From JBOFCS01 sp051646185 (GTDB lineage Bacteria > Actinomycetota > Actinomycetes > Mycobacteriales > Mycobacteriaceae): DNA of 23,038 nucleotides. The notes below the pieces were generated by a model. The model saw only the letters and a list, made by a program, of their open reading frames with translations. It was not told where the DNA came from and searched no databases. Shown piece by piece: positions 6,952 to 15,700 of the stretch. The translations under genes were made by a program, and so were the position numbers. Positions within the stretch are counted from its first letter, which is position 1, and each line of letters starts with the position of its first letter. The stretch spans positions 1 to 23,038 of the forward strand of contig JBOFCS010000177.1 of NCBI GenBank assembly GCA_051646185.1. The letters run 5' to 3'.

Positions 6952-7380
6952 CTAGGCACTGCCCACCCACTCCTGCGTGCCATCAGCAAATTTCTGGTGC
7001 TTCCATACCGGGAGCTGCGCCTTAACTTCATCAACAATCAAGGCGCACAAAGAAAAAGCAACAGCACGATGTTCCGCTGCAACAGCAACGACGAATGCCG
7101 TATCCCCCACTCGTAATGCACCAACTCGATGACTTACGGCAACTGCCCGCACTCCCTGCGCTTGTTTTGCAGCCTTAGTAACCACAGTGGTCATCACCTC
7201 CTGCGCACTAGGATGCGCAGAATAATCCAATGACAAGACTTCACGACCATCGTCGTGGTTTCGGACAATCCCGGAAAAACCCACCACTGCACCAGCATCT
7301 GGTTGGGCCACCAGTTCCTCATGCTCTGCGGCACTAATGCAACTCTCGGTCACCTCGGCTTTAAGCACTTGAGCGCGCAT
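6952..7380 (-). CDS. moaE: Molybdopterin synthase catalytic subunit MoaE
   Basis: The large subunit of molybdopterin synthase, which with thiocarboxylated MoaD converts cPMP to molybdopterin in the cytoplasm. At 142 residues it has family length. Visible signatures are VVGFSGIVRNHDDGREVLSLDYSAHP (about 32-57), the SHRVGALRVGD loop (83-93), and LPVWKHQKF near the end, where Lys127 and Lys130 are the expected substrate-binding lysines. It is the last gene of the minus-strand moaC-mog-moaE group; its ATG shares one base with the mog stop (TAATG). Its partner gene moaD is in the other moa cluster across rpf1. Confidence 0.95.
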   Translation of the reverse strand: MRAQVLKAEVTESCISAAEHEELVAQPDAGAVVGFSGIVRNHDDGREVLSLDYSAHPSAQEVMTTVVTKAAKQAQGVRAVAVSHRVGALRVGDTAFVVAVAAEHRAVAFSLCALIVDEVKAQLPVWKHQKFADGTQEWVGSA

Positions 7381-7850
7381 TAATGACCTTCTCCGCGTAA
7401 CTGATTCAGTGCATGATCAAGAATAGGTTCGAGTGTTTTTATACCATCACGTACCCCGCCAAGCGAACCAGGGAAATTAATAATAAGGCTGCGCTTAGCG
7501 ACCCCCGCTACCCCGCGAGAAAGAACCGCAGTGGGCACCCCAGGCAATCCGGCTAACCTAATGGCATCAGCAAGACCCGGAATCTGGTAGTCAAGCAACT
7601 TTTCAGTTTGTGCGGGGGTGTCGTCAGTAGGAGAAATCCCAGTACCACCAGTAGTAAGAATGAGATGAGAACCCGCTAAAACAGCCGCTCTAATCGCCTC
7701 ACCAACACCATCTCCATCAGCGACAATTACTGGACCACCCACCGAAAAACCCAGGCTAGCAAGCCATTGAACAATGATAGGGCCTGTTTTATCTTCATAT
7801 AACCCAGCAGCAGCACGAGTTGACGCGACCACCACCGATGCTGTGCGCAT
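7380..7850 (-). CDS. mog: Molybdopterin adenylyltransferase-like protein (MogA/MoaB family)
   Basis: A 156-residue single-domain MoCF-fold protein that should activate molybdopterin by adenylylation before molybdate insertion by MoeA. Motifs: LILTTGGTGISPTDDTP (63-79, the MPT/ATP-binding loop with the conserved acidic pair), SRGVAGV (111-117) and IINFPGSLGGV (123-133). The family cannot be split cleanly into MogA and MoaB from sequence alone; the matching mycobacterial gene is called mog. Start and stop overlap neighbours by one base on both sides (TAATG at 7850-ish and 7380-ish), so moaC, mog and moaE are translationally coupled. No moeA lies in this window. Confidence 0.94.
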   Translation of the reverse strand: MRTASVVVASTRAAAGLYEDKTGPIIVQWLASLGFSVGGPVIVADGDGVGEAIRAAVLAGSHLILTTGGTGISPTDDTPAQTEKLLDYQIPGLADAIRLAGLPGVPTAVLSRGVAGVAKRSLIINFPGSLGGVRDGIKTLEPILDHALNQLRGEGH

Positions 7851-8356
7851 TAGCGCTCACCACGCTGCCAAAGCCCTGTTTTTCCACCCGTTTTCTGTAC
7901 TACCCGAACATTATCCATTCGAGCAGCCGGGTCCACTGCCTTCACCATGTCATGCAATGCCAAACCGGCGACCACCACAGCGGTAAGCGCTTCCATTTCC
8001 ACACCCGTGCGATCTCGAGTACGAACCGTTGCTGTTACCTCAATGCTGCTCTCAGCCAAAGAAAAATCAACTGTCACCCCTGATAAAGCAATGGGATGAC
8101 ACAAGGGGATCAAATCCGGTGTACGTTTTGCTGCCATAATCCCGGCGATCCTTGCAGTGGAAACCGCATCTCCCTTTGCTAAACCCGCAGAACCTATCAG
8201 GGTCAATACCTCAGCGGTAGTACAGAAAGTCCCAGAAGCAACAGCTTCACGCGCGGTACTATTTTTGGAACTAACATCCACCATTCGCGCTGCCCCAGTT
8301 TCATCAAGATGAGACAGCTTCAATACAGCACTTCGCGGATCACCTGAAATATCCAC
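7850..8356 (-). CDS. moaC: Cyclic pyranopterin monophosphate synthase MoaC
   Basis: Converts 3',8-cyclo-GTP (MoaA product) to cPMP. Conserved elements: LSHLDETGAARMVDVS (14-29), AAKRTPDLIPLCHPIALSGV (75-94), GVEMEALTAV (118-127), LALHDMVKAVD (132-142) and KTGGKTGLW (155-163), covering the known active-site lysines and histidine. I place the start at the GTG at 8356, which has AGGTAAGGGG about seven bases upstream and gives 168 residues. The in-frame GTG at 8380 would add eight residues and has no ribosome site. moaC leads the moaC-mog-moaE run. A small conserved gene ends 42 bp upstream on the same strand. Confidence 0.94.
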   Translation of the reverse strand: MDISGDPRSAVLKLSHLDETGAARMVDVSSKNSTAREAVASGTFCTTAEVLTLIGSAGLAKGDAVSTARIAGIMAAKRTPDLIPLCHPIALSGVTVDFSLAESSIEVTATVRTRDRTGVEMEALTAVVVAGLALHDMVKAVDPAARMDNVRVVQKTGGKTGLWQRGER

Positions 8357-8398
8357 AGAAGTACCCCTTACCTCTTGCACTGAACGAATAACAACAGT

Positions 8399-8584
8399 TT
8401 AGCGGTTAACTACCGTATGCGGATGTGTATAGGGTAGGTCCTCCACCGGTAACGGAAAGGTGATATCGCCAAACGGCGATAACGGACCCGTTCTATCGGA
8501 GGCCAGCTCGGTTACCGCATGCTCACCTTCAGCCTGTTCAGGCCACCCGTTGTCAACATAGTTACCACTTTTATTCTGTGTCAC
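8399..8584 (-). CDS. Small conserved hypothetical protein (Rv0863-like position)
   Basis: A 61-residue acidic, soluble peptide from a GTG start, ending in LPVEDLPYTHPHTVVNR. It has no signal peptide, membrane segment or recognisable domain. It is probably real because mycobacteria have a short same-strand gene (Rv0863) at exactly this place, just upstream of moaC2 and divergent from the helicase-associated gene. The composition (GPLSPFGDITFPLPVEDLP, rich in P, D and E) is not that of a random out-of-frame ORF. Its ribosome site is weak. Role unknown; it could be co-transcribed with moaC. Confidence 0.6.
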   Translation of the reverse strand: MTQNKSGNYVDNGWPEQAEGEHAVTELASDRTGPLSPFGDITFPLPVEDLPYTHPHTVVNR

Positions 8585-8644
8585 CCTGCTAGTTTGGCAG
8601 GAGCCTGTACATGGCCGTAGCCCAGGTCTCTAATCTGGTACGTA

Positions 8645-10963
8645 ATGCCTGCAAAACCTAACCCTCAAAGCACTCGGTCCAGTTCGAAAGAAATGGCACA
8701 CCAAGAACCCATCACACTAGAGCAAGACCTCCTTAACTGGTCCCAGGAAAAACTGCTCACTCTTTTCTCATTACGACCTGACCTGGCAGTTCCGCCCCCA
8801 AGCTCGAGTGCAATACTCGCCAATCGCATTACTTTACGCGCTTCAGTCCTACGTGCTTCAGAACAGTTAAACCTACTCGCCCTCGCACTTATCGAAGCAT
8901 TGGCTTTAGCCGGGGCTGACTATCGAGCAGTACCAACAAACACCGTTGTTACCGCTATCAATAATCGAGCATCCTCAGATTCCATTAACAACGAGTTGCT
9001 ACGACTTAACTCATTAGGGCTGATATGGGGTACCCACAAATTGCGCATAATCCCCACAGCAGCAGAGGTCTTGCCATGGCGAATAGGACGCCTGATAGCA
9101 GCCGAGCCACCTAGACCTAGTGCGACGATTGAAGCAGAACTTGCCTCCCTGAGCCAAGCCGAGCTCACCCTGCTCCGTACCCTCGCTCAGAGCTCGACGC
9201 TAGGACGAACCCGCGATGCTGCCCCCGGAACACCTAGCGATCGACCAGTACAGCGGCTTCTCAATTCCGGGTTTTTAAGTTGGGTAGACTCCCAGACCGT
9301 AGAATTGCCATTATGGGTGCGGCAAGCACTTCGTATTGATAACTCCCTTGAGCTACAAGAACTCTCTGAGCCTATAATTAAACCAATTACGCATGATATC
9401 AAAGATATTGATGATTCCGCAGCTGGCGAAATACTCGAATTACTCCGCCAATGCACCGCAGTAATCACCGAACTCGGACATACTCCTGCCCTTGCCTTAC
9501 GGACCAGCGGACTCGGCATCCGAGAGCTCCGCCGACTATCAAAAAATTCCGGAGTCACTGACGAGATCAAATTAGGATTACTGGTGGAACTGCTTGCCGC
9601 AAGTGGACTTATCGCATTTGGTAGCCCTGATCCTCCGCCTGTCATTGATTCCACGGATGACTATTGGGCGCCGAGCCTACTCTGCGATTCCTGGCTCGAA
9701 GCGACCCTGTCCTCCCGCTGGTTACTATTGGCCACAGCGTGGCTTGACCTTGCTCGCCGACCTGCACTCATTGGGCAACGACTGGACGGAAGGCCCATCG
9801 CGGCGCTTTCCGAAGAACTCAAAGCACCGTATGCGCCACAAGAACGCAACGCCTTGCTCGCCCTGCTCGCGAGTCTAAACTTAGGCAGCTCCTCAACCTC
9901 CGAAGAGCTACGTAATCTACTAATATGGCAGCACCCCCGCTGGGAATCACAAATCACATCGGCCAGAGTTGATCAGCTCCTAGCGGAAGCTACTGCACTG
10001 GGCGTGATTAGCATGGGTGCGCTCTCCACGCCAGGTCGAGCACTAGTAATCGAGCAAGCACCCGAACACGTACTCACAGTACTGGAGTCATCTCTGCCAA
10101 CCCCACTTGATTACTTCCTTACCCAAGCTGACCTCACGGTTATCGCACCAGGACCCCTAGTACCGGAGGTTCAAAGCGAAATATCCTCTGTAGCTGACAT
10201 TGAATCATCAGGAACTGCAACAGTTTATCGAGTAACTGAAGAAAGCATCCGAAGAGCACTCGACGCCGGTCGTACTGCCGCAGAATTGCATTCACTATTT
10301 CACACTCGATCACGAACCCCGGTACCACAATCACTGACTTATCTGATCGATGATGTTTCTCGACGCCATGGGCAACTTCGCGTCGGGGTTGCTTCTTCTT
10401 TTATCAGATGCGAAGACCCAGCCCTCTTAACTGAGGCTTTGACATCTAAAGCCTCAGCAGCGCTAGGACTTCGATTATTAGCACCTACCGTAGCCATTTC
10501 TCAATCTCCCATTTCAGAGGTACTCACACAATTACGTTCTGCAGGCTTCGCTCCGGCGGGCGAGGACCGCGATGGCCTCATTGTCAATCTTGCAGCCCGG
10601 GGGGCACGGATACCTGTCCGACCAAAGAAAGCCCATCGAAAATCAGCAAAACCCCTACCTGAACAGCTAGAAAATGCTATTAACATTATGCGTGCCGGAG
10701 ATGCCTCCTTACCCGCAGACAGCAACCCAGTCTCCCAACATAATAACACCCCTTCCACCACAACAACTATTCTTCAGGTAGCGGCCAGAACCAGCAGAAG
10801 TGTTTCCATACATTACGTTGACAGCTCCGACAATGTCGCGCTCTGCACTGTTAACCCGATCAGCATTGAAGCAGGTCAGCTCCATGCTTTTGATCTCAAA
10901 ACAAAAAGCAATCGACAATTTATTTTATACCGAATTTCTTCGGTAACGTTCATAGAAGAATAA
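8645..10963 (+). CDS. Helicase-associated protein (XPB/Ssl2-like N-terminal and WYL-like domains; Rv0862c-like)
   Basis: A large (772-residue) cytoplasmic protein with no Walker A motif, so it is not itself an ATPase. Residues about 15-460 are helical and leucine-rich (LLRTLAQSS, QRLLNSGFLSW), resembling repeated winged-helix units. About 474-600 (VLTVLESSLPTPLDYFLTQADLTVIAPGPL to LRVGVASSFIRCEDPALL) looks like the domain called Helicase_C_3 or XPB/Ssl2-like. The last 60 residues (VAARTSRSVSIHYVD...FDLKTKSNRQFILYRISSV) resemble a WYL domain. The family is encoded next to bacterial XPB, as Rv0862c/Rv0861c, and is presumed to work with it in DNA repair. An ATG at 8693 (MAHQEPITLEQDL) is an equally plausible start. 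It is divergent from the small gene at 8584. The partner helicase is here displaced by about 5 kb. Confidence 0.85.
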   Translation: MPAKPNPQSTRSSSKEMAHQEPITLEQDLLNWSQEKLLTLFSLRPDLAVPPPSSSAILANRITLRASVLRASEQLNLLALALIEALALAGADYRAVPTNTVVTAINNRASSDSINNELLRLNSLGLIWGTHKLRIIPTAAEVLPWRIGRLIAAEPPRPSATIEAELASLSQAELTLLRTLAQSSTLGRTRDAAPGTPSDRPVQRLLNSGFLSWVDSQTVELPLWVRQALRIDNSLELQELSEPIIKPITHDIKDIDDSAAGEILELLRQCTAVITELGHTPALALRTSGLGIRELRRLSKNSGVTDEIKLGLLVELLAASGLIAFGSPDPPPVIDSTDDYWAPSLLCDSWLEATLSSRWLLLATAWLDLARRPALIGQRLDGRPIAALSEELKAPYAPQERNALLALLASLNLGSSSTSEELRNLLIWQHPRWESQITSARVDQLLAEATALGVISMGALSTPGRALVIEQAPEHVLTVLESSLPTPLDYFLTQADLTVIAPGPLVPEVQSEISSVADIESSGTATVYRVTEESIRRALDAGRTAAELHSLFHTRSRTPVPQSLTYLIDDVSRRHGQLRVGVASSFIRCEDPALLTEALTSKASAALGLRLLAPTVAISQSPISEVLTQLRSAGFAPAGEDRDGLIVNLAARGARIPVRPKKAHRKSAKPLPEQLENAINIMRAGDASLPADSNPVSQHNNTPSTTTTILQVAARTSRSVSIHYVDSSDNVALCTVNPISIEAGQLHAFDLKTKSNRQFILYRISSVTFIEE

Positions 10964-11042
10964 AATTAAACTACCAAATATATTGTACTGCAATATTACC
11001 CGCTAAGATTATCCTAAAGAGGAAAATCCATTCAAAACTAAA

Positions 11043-11675
11043 TTAAGCAGGGGCAAGGGCAAAGCAGTAGGTACGCAACGGAACATCTGTTGCCAATGGA
11101 ATCTGCTCCTCAGTGCACAATGCCGGATCATTTTTTCCATCAAGCCGCTTAATAACTTTCACCGCATCGCTGTATTGACAGTCGATCGTTTCAATTTCAG
11201 TATCATTATTGCCGTTAAAGCACATGCCCTCATTCAAATTCATTGCAAGGCATAGTGTTTTTTTAGTTTCTTGCCGCGTGGAATCTTTAAAAATCAGAAA
11301 GGGAAGGTAACTATCTTCATCACAACTAATATCGCCTTGCCCGATTGACGCAACCTCGTAAAGTGCAGCGGGATCAGAACAATCATGCTTATACAGCACA
11401 TCATCTTCATGAGAATTATCGCTGAACTTTATGCTCAGACAATCTCCTACCTGATGTTCCACTTCCCTACTATCCTTACCTATCAAAAATCCAAGAAAAG
11501 CCGCGAAACCAACGACCAGAAAAGCCGCAGTACCGGCAATACCGCTAATTAACAAGGTCTTAGACTTTTTTTGAGTCAGAAAAGAACCTTGCATATCGCC
11601 GCTCGGCATCGCCGGGTAACCAAATGGTGAACCATAAGGCTGTGGATAATTCCGGTTAGTCGGATCAGGATTCAT
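11043..11675 (-). CDS. Membrane-anchored cysteine-rich protein (LppU-like)
   Basis: A 210-residue protein: a Pro/Tyr/Gly-rich cytoplasmic N-terminus (NYPQPYGSPFGYP), a basic patch (QKKSK), one membrane helix at about 40-66, then an extracytoplasmic domain with eight cysteines (79, 99, 118, 142, 152, 166, 187, 204). The pattern VGDCL, DCSDPAALYEV, LCLAMNL, MCF, DC..AVKV and TYCFA resembles the actinobacterial LppU/septum-formation-like group of small secreted domains, usually held by disulfides. I offer that as resemblance only. The ATG follows GAGAGGAT at good spacing. It lies 85 bp downstream of the GH26 gene on the same strand, so it may share that operon. No catalytic motif is seen. Confidence 0.75.
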   Translation of the reverse strand: MNPDPTNRNYPQPYGSPFGYPAMPSGDMQGSFLTQKKSKTLLISGIAGTAAFLVVGFAAFLGFLIGKDSREVEHQVGDCLSIKFSDNSHEDDVLYKHDCSDPAALYEVASIGQGDISCDEDSYLPFLIFKDSTRQETKKTLCLAMNLNEGMCFNGNNDTEIETIDCQYSDAVKVIKRLDGKNDPALCTEEQIPLATDVPLRTYCFALAPA

Positions 11676-11760
11676 GAAGTTATCCTCTCATATAAACCAG
11701 ATATTCAAGCGGTTATTTCCGTACGATTTAGCTACTACTAGCCACGGTAGCAATCGCATA

Positions 11761-12780
11761 CTAGTTAAAATTGTTTGCAAAACAAGAAGAAGACGATAAA
11801 TCAGCAACCATATCTGAATAAGCAATAGTGGCTGAAACACTGCTGGTGACACGCCAATCGGTTTCTTTATTAAAATCGAACCAGATAAATCCACTAATTT
11901 CAGGGGTATGTTGCAAGTAACTACTAAATTCTTTCATCCACTGCGCCTTATCACCGCCTGATTCAGTGGAACTAACCTCCGAAAGCATCAACCGGTGATC
12001 TGTAAGTTCACGAACTTGGGCCACCGTATCGGAAAATATCTCAGTAGGGCTCTGCCACTGCTTACCCGTCTTTGAAGTTCCCCAGTTATATCCATCGATG
12101 CCAACTACATCTACTAGTTGATCACCGGGATATATATCACTTATTGGCGTTGATCCTAAATACACCACATTGGGTGCCCACATCCAACGCACATTTGGCA
12201 CACCTACCTTGTCAAACACTTCTCTGACATGCTTCCAAGCTTGCACATACTCACCAGCGCTGTTCCCGTTCACCTGTTCCGACCAAGGATACCAATTCCC
12301 GTTTGCCTCATGCGCAAATCGGAGAATGATAGTTCTCCCAAGATCATTTAGATCCTGGGCCCAGTGGAGCAAATACTCATCATGGGCCCCCTCAGCAATG
12401 CGTGCAAGTGCAAATTCGGGCTGAACTACACCTGCGACAGTGTGATCAAATGGTTCCCAAGTAATAAGGGGAGTAACATTTTCCGGTAGTGCACGGATAG
12501 TATTCATGTCTAAGTACTGACGAAAATCGTTATACCACAATAGTATATCTGGATTTCTCCCCCTGCTTGCCGCAGTAAAATCTGAGACAGATTTATCAAC
12601 TGTGGGCAAACTTGGACTAGCTAAACCTAATGTAAAACAATAATTTTCGGAATCTGAGCGAAAAAAACCAAGTAAACCCTTAGCTCTCGTTAGTGCAATA
12701 GTACTACCCACCAGAGTTATGACCAGAGCGAAGATAACAGCATACCAAAGAATAGGTCCTCTTTCCCTGTTTGTCTGCAT
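11761..12780 (-). CDS. Membrane-anchored glycoside hydrolase, GH26 (beta-mannanase-like)
   Basis: A 339-residue protein with a basic N-terminus, one hydrophobic anchor or signal segment (about 10-30, no clear cleavage site), then a single (beta/alpha)8-type glycosidase domain. With numbering from the GTG at 12783, LRFAHEANGNWYPW holds the general acid/base Glu159, MWAPN and VVGIDGYNWG are GH26 subsite motifs, and MLSEVSS holds the nucleophile Glu269. The 110-residue spacing fits known GH26 mannanases. GH26 enzymes cleave beta-1,4-mannans, with some members on beta-1,3-xylan or mixed-linkage glucan, so the substrate is uncertain. The preferred start is the ATG at 12780 behind GAGG; it overlaps the TGA of the upstream gene (TGATG). 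The enzyme should act outside the membrane, on the product of the upstream glycosyltransferase or a related glycan. Confidence 0.88.
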   Translation of the reverse strand: MQTNRERGPILWYAVIFALVITLVGSTIALTRAKGLLGFFRSDSENYCFTLGLASPSLPTVDKSVSDFTAASRGRNPDILLWYNDFRQYLDMNTIRALPENVTPLITWEPFDHTVAGVVQPEFALARIAEGAHDEYLLHWAQDLNDLGRTIILRFAHEANGNWYPWSEQVNGNSAGEYVQAWKHVREVFDKVGVPNVRWMWAPNVVYLGSTPISDIYPGDQLVDVVGIDGYNWGTSKTGKQWQSPTEIFSDTVAQVRELTDHRLMLSEVSSTESGGDKAQWMKEFSSYLQHTPEISGFIWFDFNKETDWRVTSSVSATIAYSDMVADLSSSSCFANNFN

Positions 12781-15700
12781 CACAACCTCGGAGTTATGCC
12801 CGAAAATTCTGGCTCTCTCGGGGGAGGAAATAGTAACCAGTCAGGAAGATCATGTCGAAAATTTACTCGAGTATCAAAGTCTTTTAAAATATTCCATGGT
12901 ATGGGTGCCGCACCAAAGTCTGCCTCCACCTTCTCCTGCTCAAACCAATTGACCAGCTTTATCCGTGGAAAGCGTCGGTGGTTATCCTCCGAAAAAACCT
13001 GAGTCCACCATGCCCTCTTAATATCAAAACTACTTGCTCCATCGGAACTTTCGGGATTAAAAGCCGCACTTGTCTCAGAAATGGACATGGGCTTTCCATG
13101 CCCCTGCGCGTAAGTACCATAAAAATCAGGAACATCCCTAGCGTCTCGATATTTGTTCCGGAAGTTTCCGGTCAGCATATCGGCAAATTTTGTTGGCTCA
13201 GGGATGGTATTTGCCCCCCAAGGATATACTGCACCAAAATGGTAAAGCGACAATCCAACCCAATCAACCACATCATCTCCGGGATAATAAGGCGCATAGG
13301 GGTCATCGGCCTCTGATAACAGATTATCGTGATTTGTGTCCAACAACGAAAAGGCTGCACTTCCTGGCTTTGCTACATACTCAGATCCGATAAATGGATA
13401 GCCAGTACCGTCATTAGGCGACCAAACAATCACAGAATCTGGCGCAGAATGTACAGCGGCAGCAACATCACGAAAGGCTCTAATATATTCGGTAGGCTGC
13501 TGCGACCATGGGTACCAACTTCCGTTCATCTCATGAGCAAAGCGGACCATCACTGGCGCTCCCATTTCATTCCAGCGAGTAAGATCAATTGCCAATTGCT
13601 CCATTGATTCCGCTGTTACGGTATCAAGACCATCATAGGGTTGCAAGGTGACAAATAGAATGCCTTTATGCCCAGCAACCTGCACTGCAGCAGAATCGAT
13701 TGACCGTCTGCGCTCTTCCGTCAGTGGGAAATCAAGAAATTTCCCATACACATACGCAGACCTACCAAATACCTCCGTATAGCTATCCGGACTTGTTTTC
13801 TCCCAATCGATCTGCGCACCAAATAAGACTTTATCTCCATCGCCGCCATTGCGCACCAATTCTTGGGCTGTTCCATATCGGAAGGACTCTACCGGCGGGC
13901 TGGTAAGAACCATGATAAGAATTAGTGTTAAACACACAGCAGAAGTTGCAGCCATCAGGGCCAACATTTTTTGTTGTCGAGCTGGCCGCAAATGACGATG
14001 CCTTACACTGCGAATACCAGATCGCATCTCTCCTCGTGACGAAGTCAGTATCGCACGCAGTACCACCCGCACTGCCGCAATTCCTAAGTAAAAAACTGCG
14101 ATTGCAATTACCAGGGCGTTTACTGGACTTTCGATAAACGGTAGTAAAAACATTAGTAATGGCGCAATAATATATGTAGTACCCACCAGCGATGCCACAG
14201 TAAATAACAGAACTGTCGCAAGATAGTTGGTTCGTAACGGGCCAAGCTCCTCCCCTGGTAACATTAAAGCCTCAAAAGCCTTCTCCATTACGATCTGCGA
14301 GTCAGCAGAATCTAATACTTTACTATCAATTTTGGTTGGTTCCTCAGATGAACCTCTCGATGCTTCTTGATCAGATTTTTTTATCGCTTGCGCATCAGCT
14401 GCCAACGTTTTAGGGGTTGGAATCCACGCTACCCCACGCTTTCCCTTTGACCAATCCACAATTGCTTTAAATCCTGCACTACTTTCAAGAATTCCCGCCA
14501 ATGGTGCCACTGCAATGGCGCGAGCAATTTCAAGTTCACGACGCAAACCAGACATATGTGCATCGCGAACATTGAGCCAGGCACCCATCATCACCGTACC
14601 CAACCAAAGACCACCAACCACAGTCATCCATAGTGTTAATGCCGCACCAAAGGGAGCGGGTTCACCAGTAGCCACATAATAGGTGGAGATAGCCAACATA
14701 AGCGGAAGAATAATCACCGAAAGCAGCCCTACGACTGCACCGGCGGCAAAAGTAAATACTCGAAAGCGAGTTCCCCATAAGAAATTTTTCCGAGTTCTTC
14801 CTGGCAAAGATTTAAATTCAGGTGAAGCTTCCGCTGCGGCTAGGCCTTGTAAAACACCGAATACCCACCGATGTCTCTGACGAAAAGCACTCTTAAATGA
14901 AAATGGTGGTTGTTCTAAAAGAACACAACCATGCCAGCCAAATATTTCTTTCCCATATCGTAAGTAGTTATTCATCCCAAAGACAAAATCCTCAGCGATG
15001 AAATAATTCTGCTCTAATTGTCCAATATCCCAACCAATTTCGTTTTCTAATTGTTCTTCAACTACTAAATTTGAACCATGCAGATGCAGCGGCACTCCTT
15101 TCTCCATGACCACTCGGCATTCAAAGCAACCAGCTGGCCTGTTTGCTTCCATCGACTTACAGACTGAACTTGTATGCTGGTACTCAAGTGGATAATAAAT
15201 TGGCCCCTCTAATATTTTTTTATCTGTTTTAGCCAAGACATAAAGTAGTTTTCGAAGTTCATTGGGCAACATCACACTTTCTTCATCAAAGTGCACGATA
15301 AACACTCGCCCTGCGACAAAATTCCATCCCCTACGGCGGGCTTCGACAGCATAATGCAATCCGCGGGCTTTTAGACCTGTTCCATTCGGTGTCTGATACT
15401 CAGCGGGAACTTGTAATCCCACTACTCGAATCGACTCATGCCGGTAAAAATGCTCTAAATATCTTACCTGTTCAACAGATTCAGTGACTACTTCGATAGA
15501 AAAAAATGAGGCAAGCTCTGGAGATTGCTGCACCAACCGCAGTACTCCGTTAATCCCACGCAAAATAACTTCAGTACTGCCCTCACTACCTCTGGTAGTT
15601 ATTTGCACTTTCAGATGCGGGGGTTCGCTCTCGATAATCTCCTGGTCACTATAGTGACTGCGTTCACGATATCGATGCCAGCCGAAAATAAAACTGCTCC

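Noticed and set aside
10980..10996. Hairpin ATATTG-TACTG-CAATAT between convergent genes as a terminator
   Set aside because: A 6-bp AT-rich stem with no T tract on either strand; too weak to call.
11724..11756. Bulged hairpin CGATT-GCTAC / GTAGC-AATCG between GH26 and the cysteine-rich gene
   Set aside because: Stem interrupted by two bases and no U-run on the minus strand, so not a convincing terminator; could be chance.
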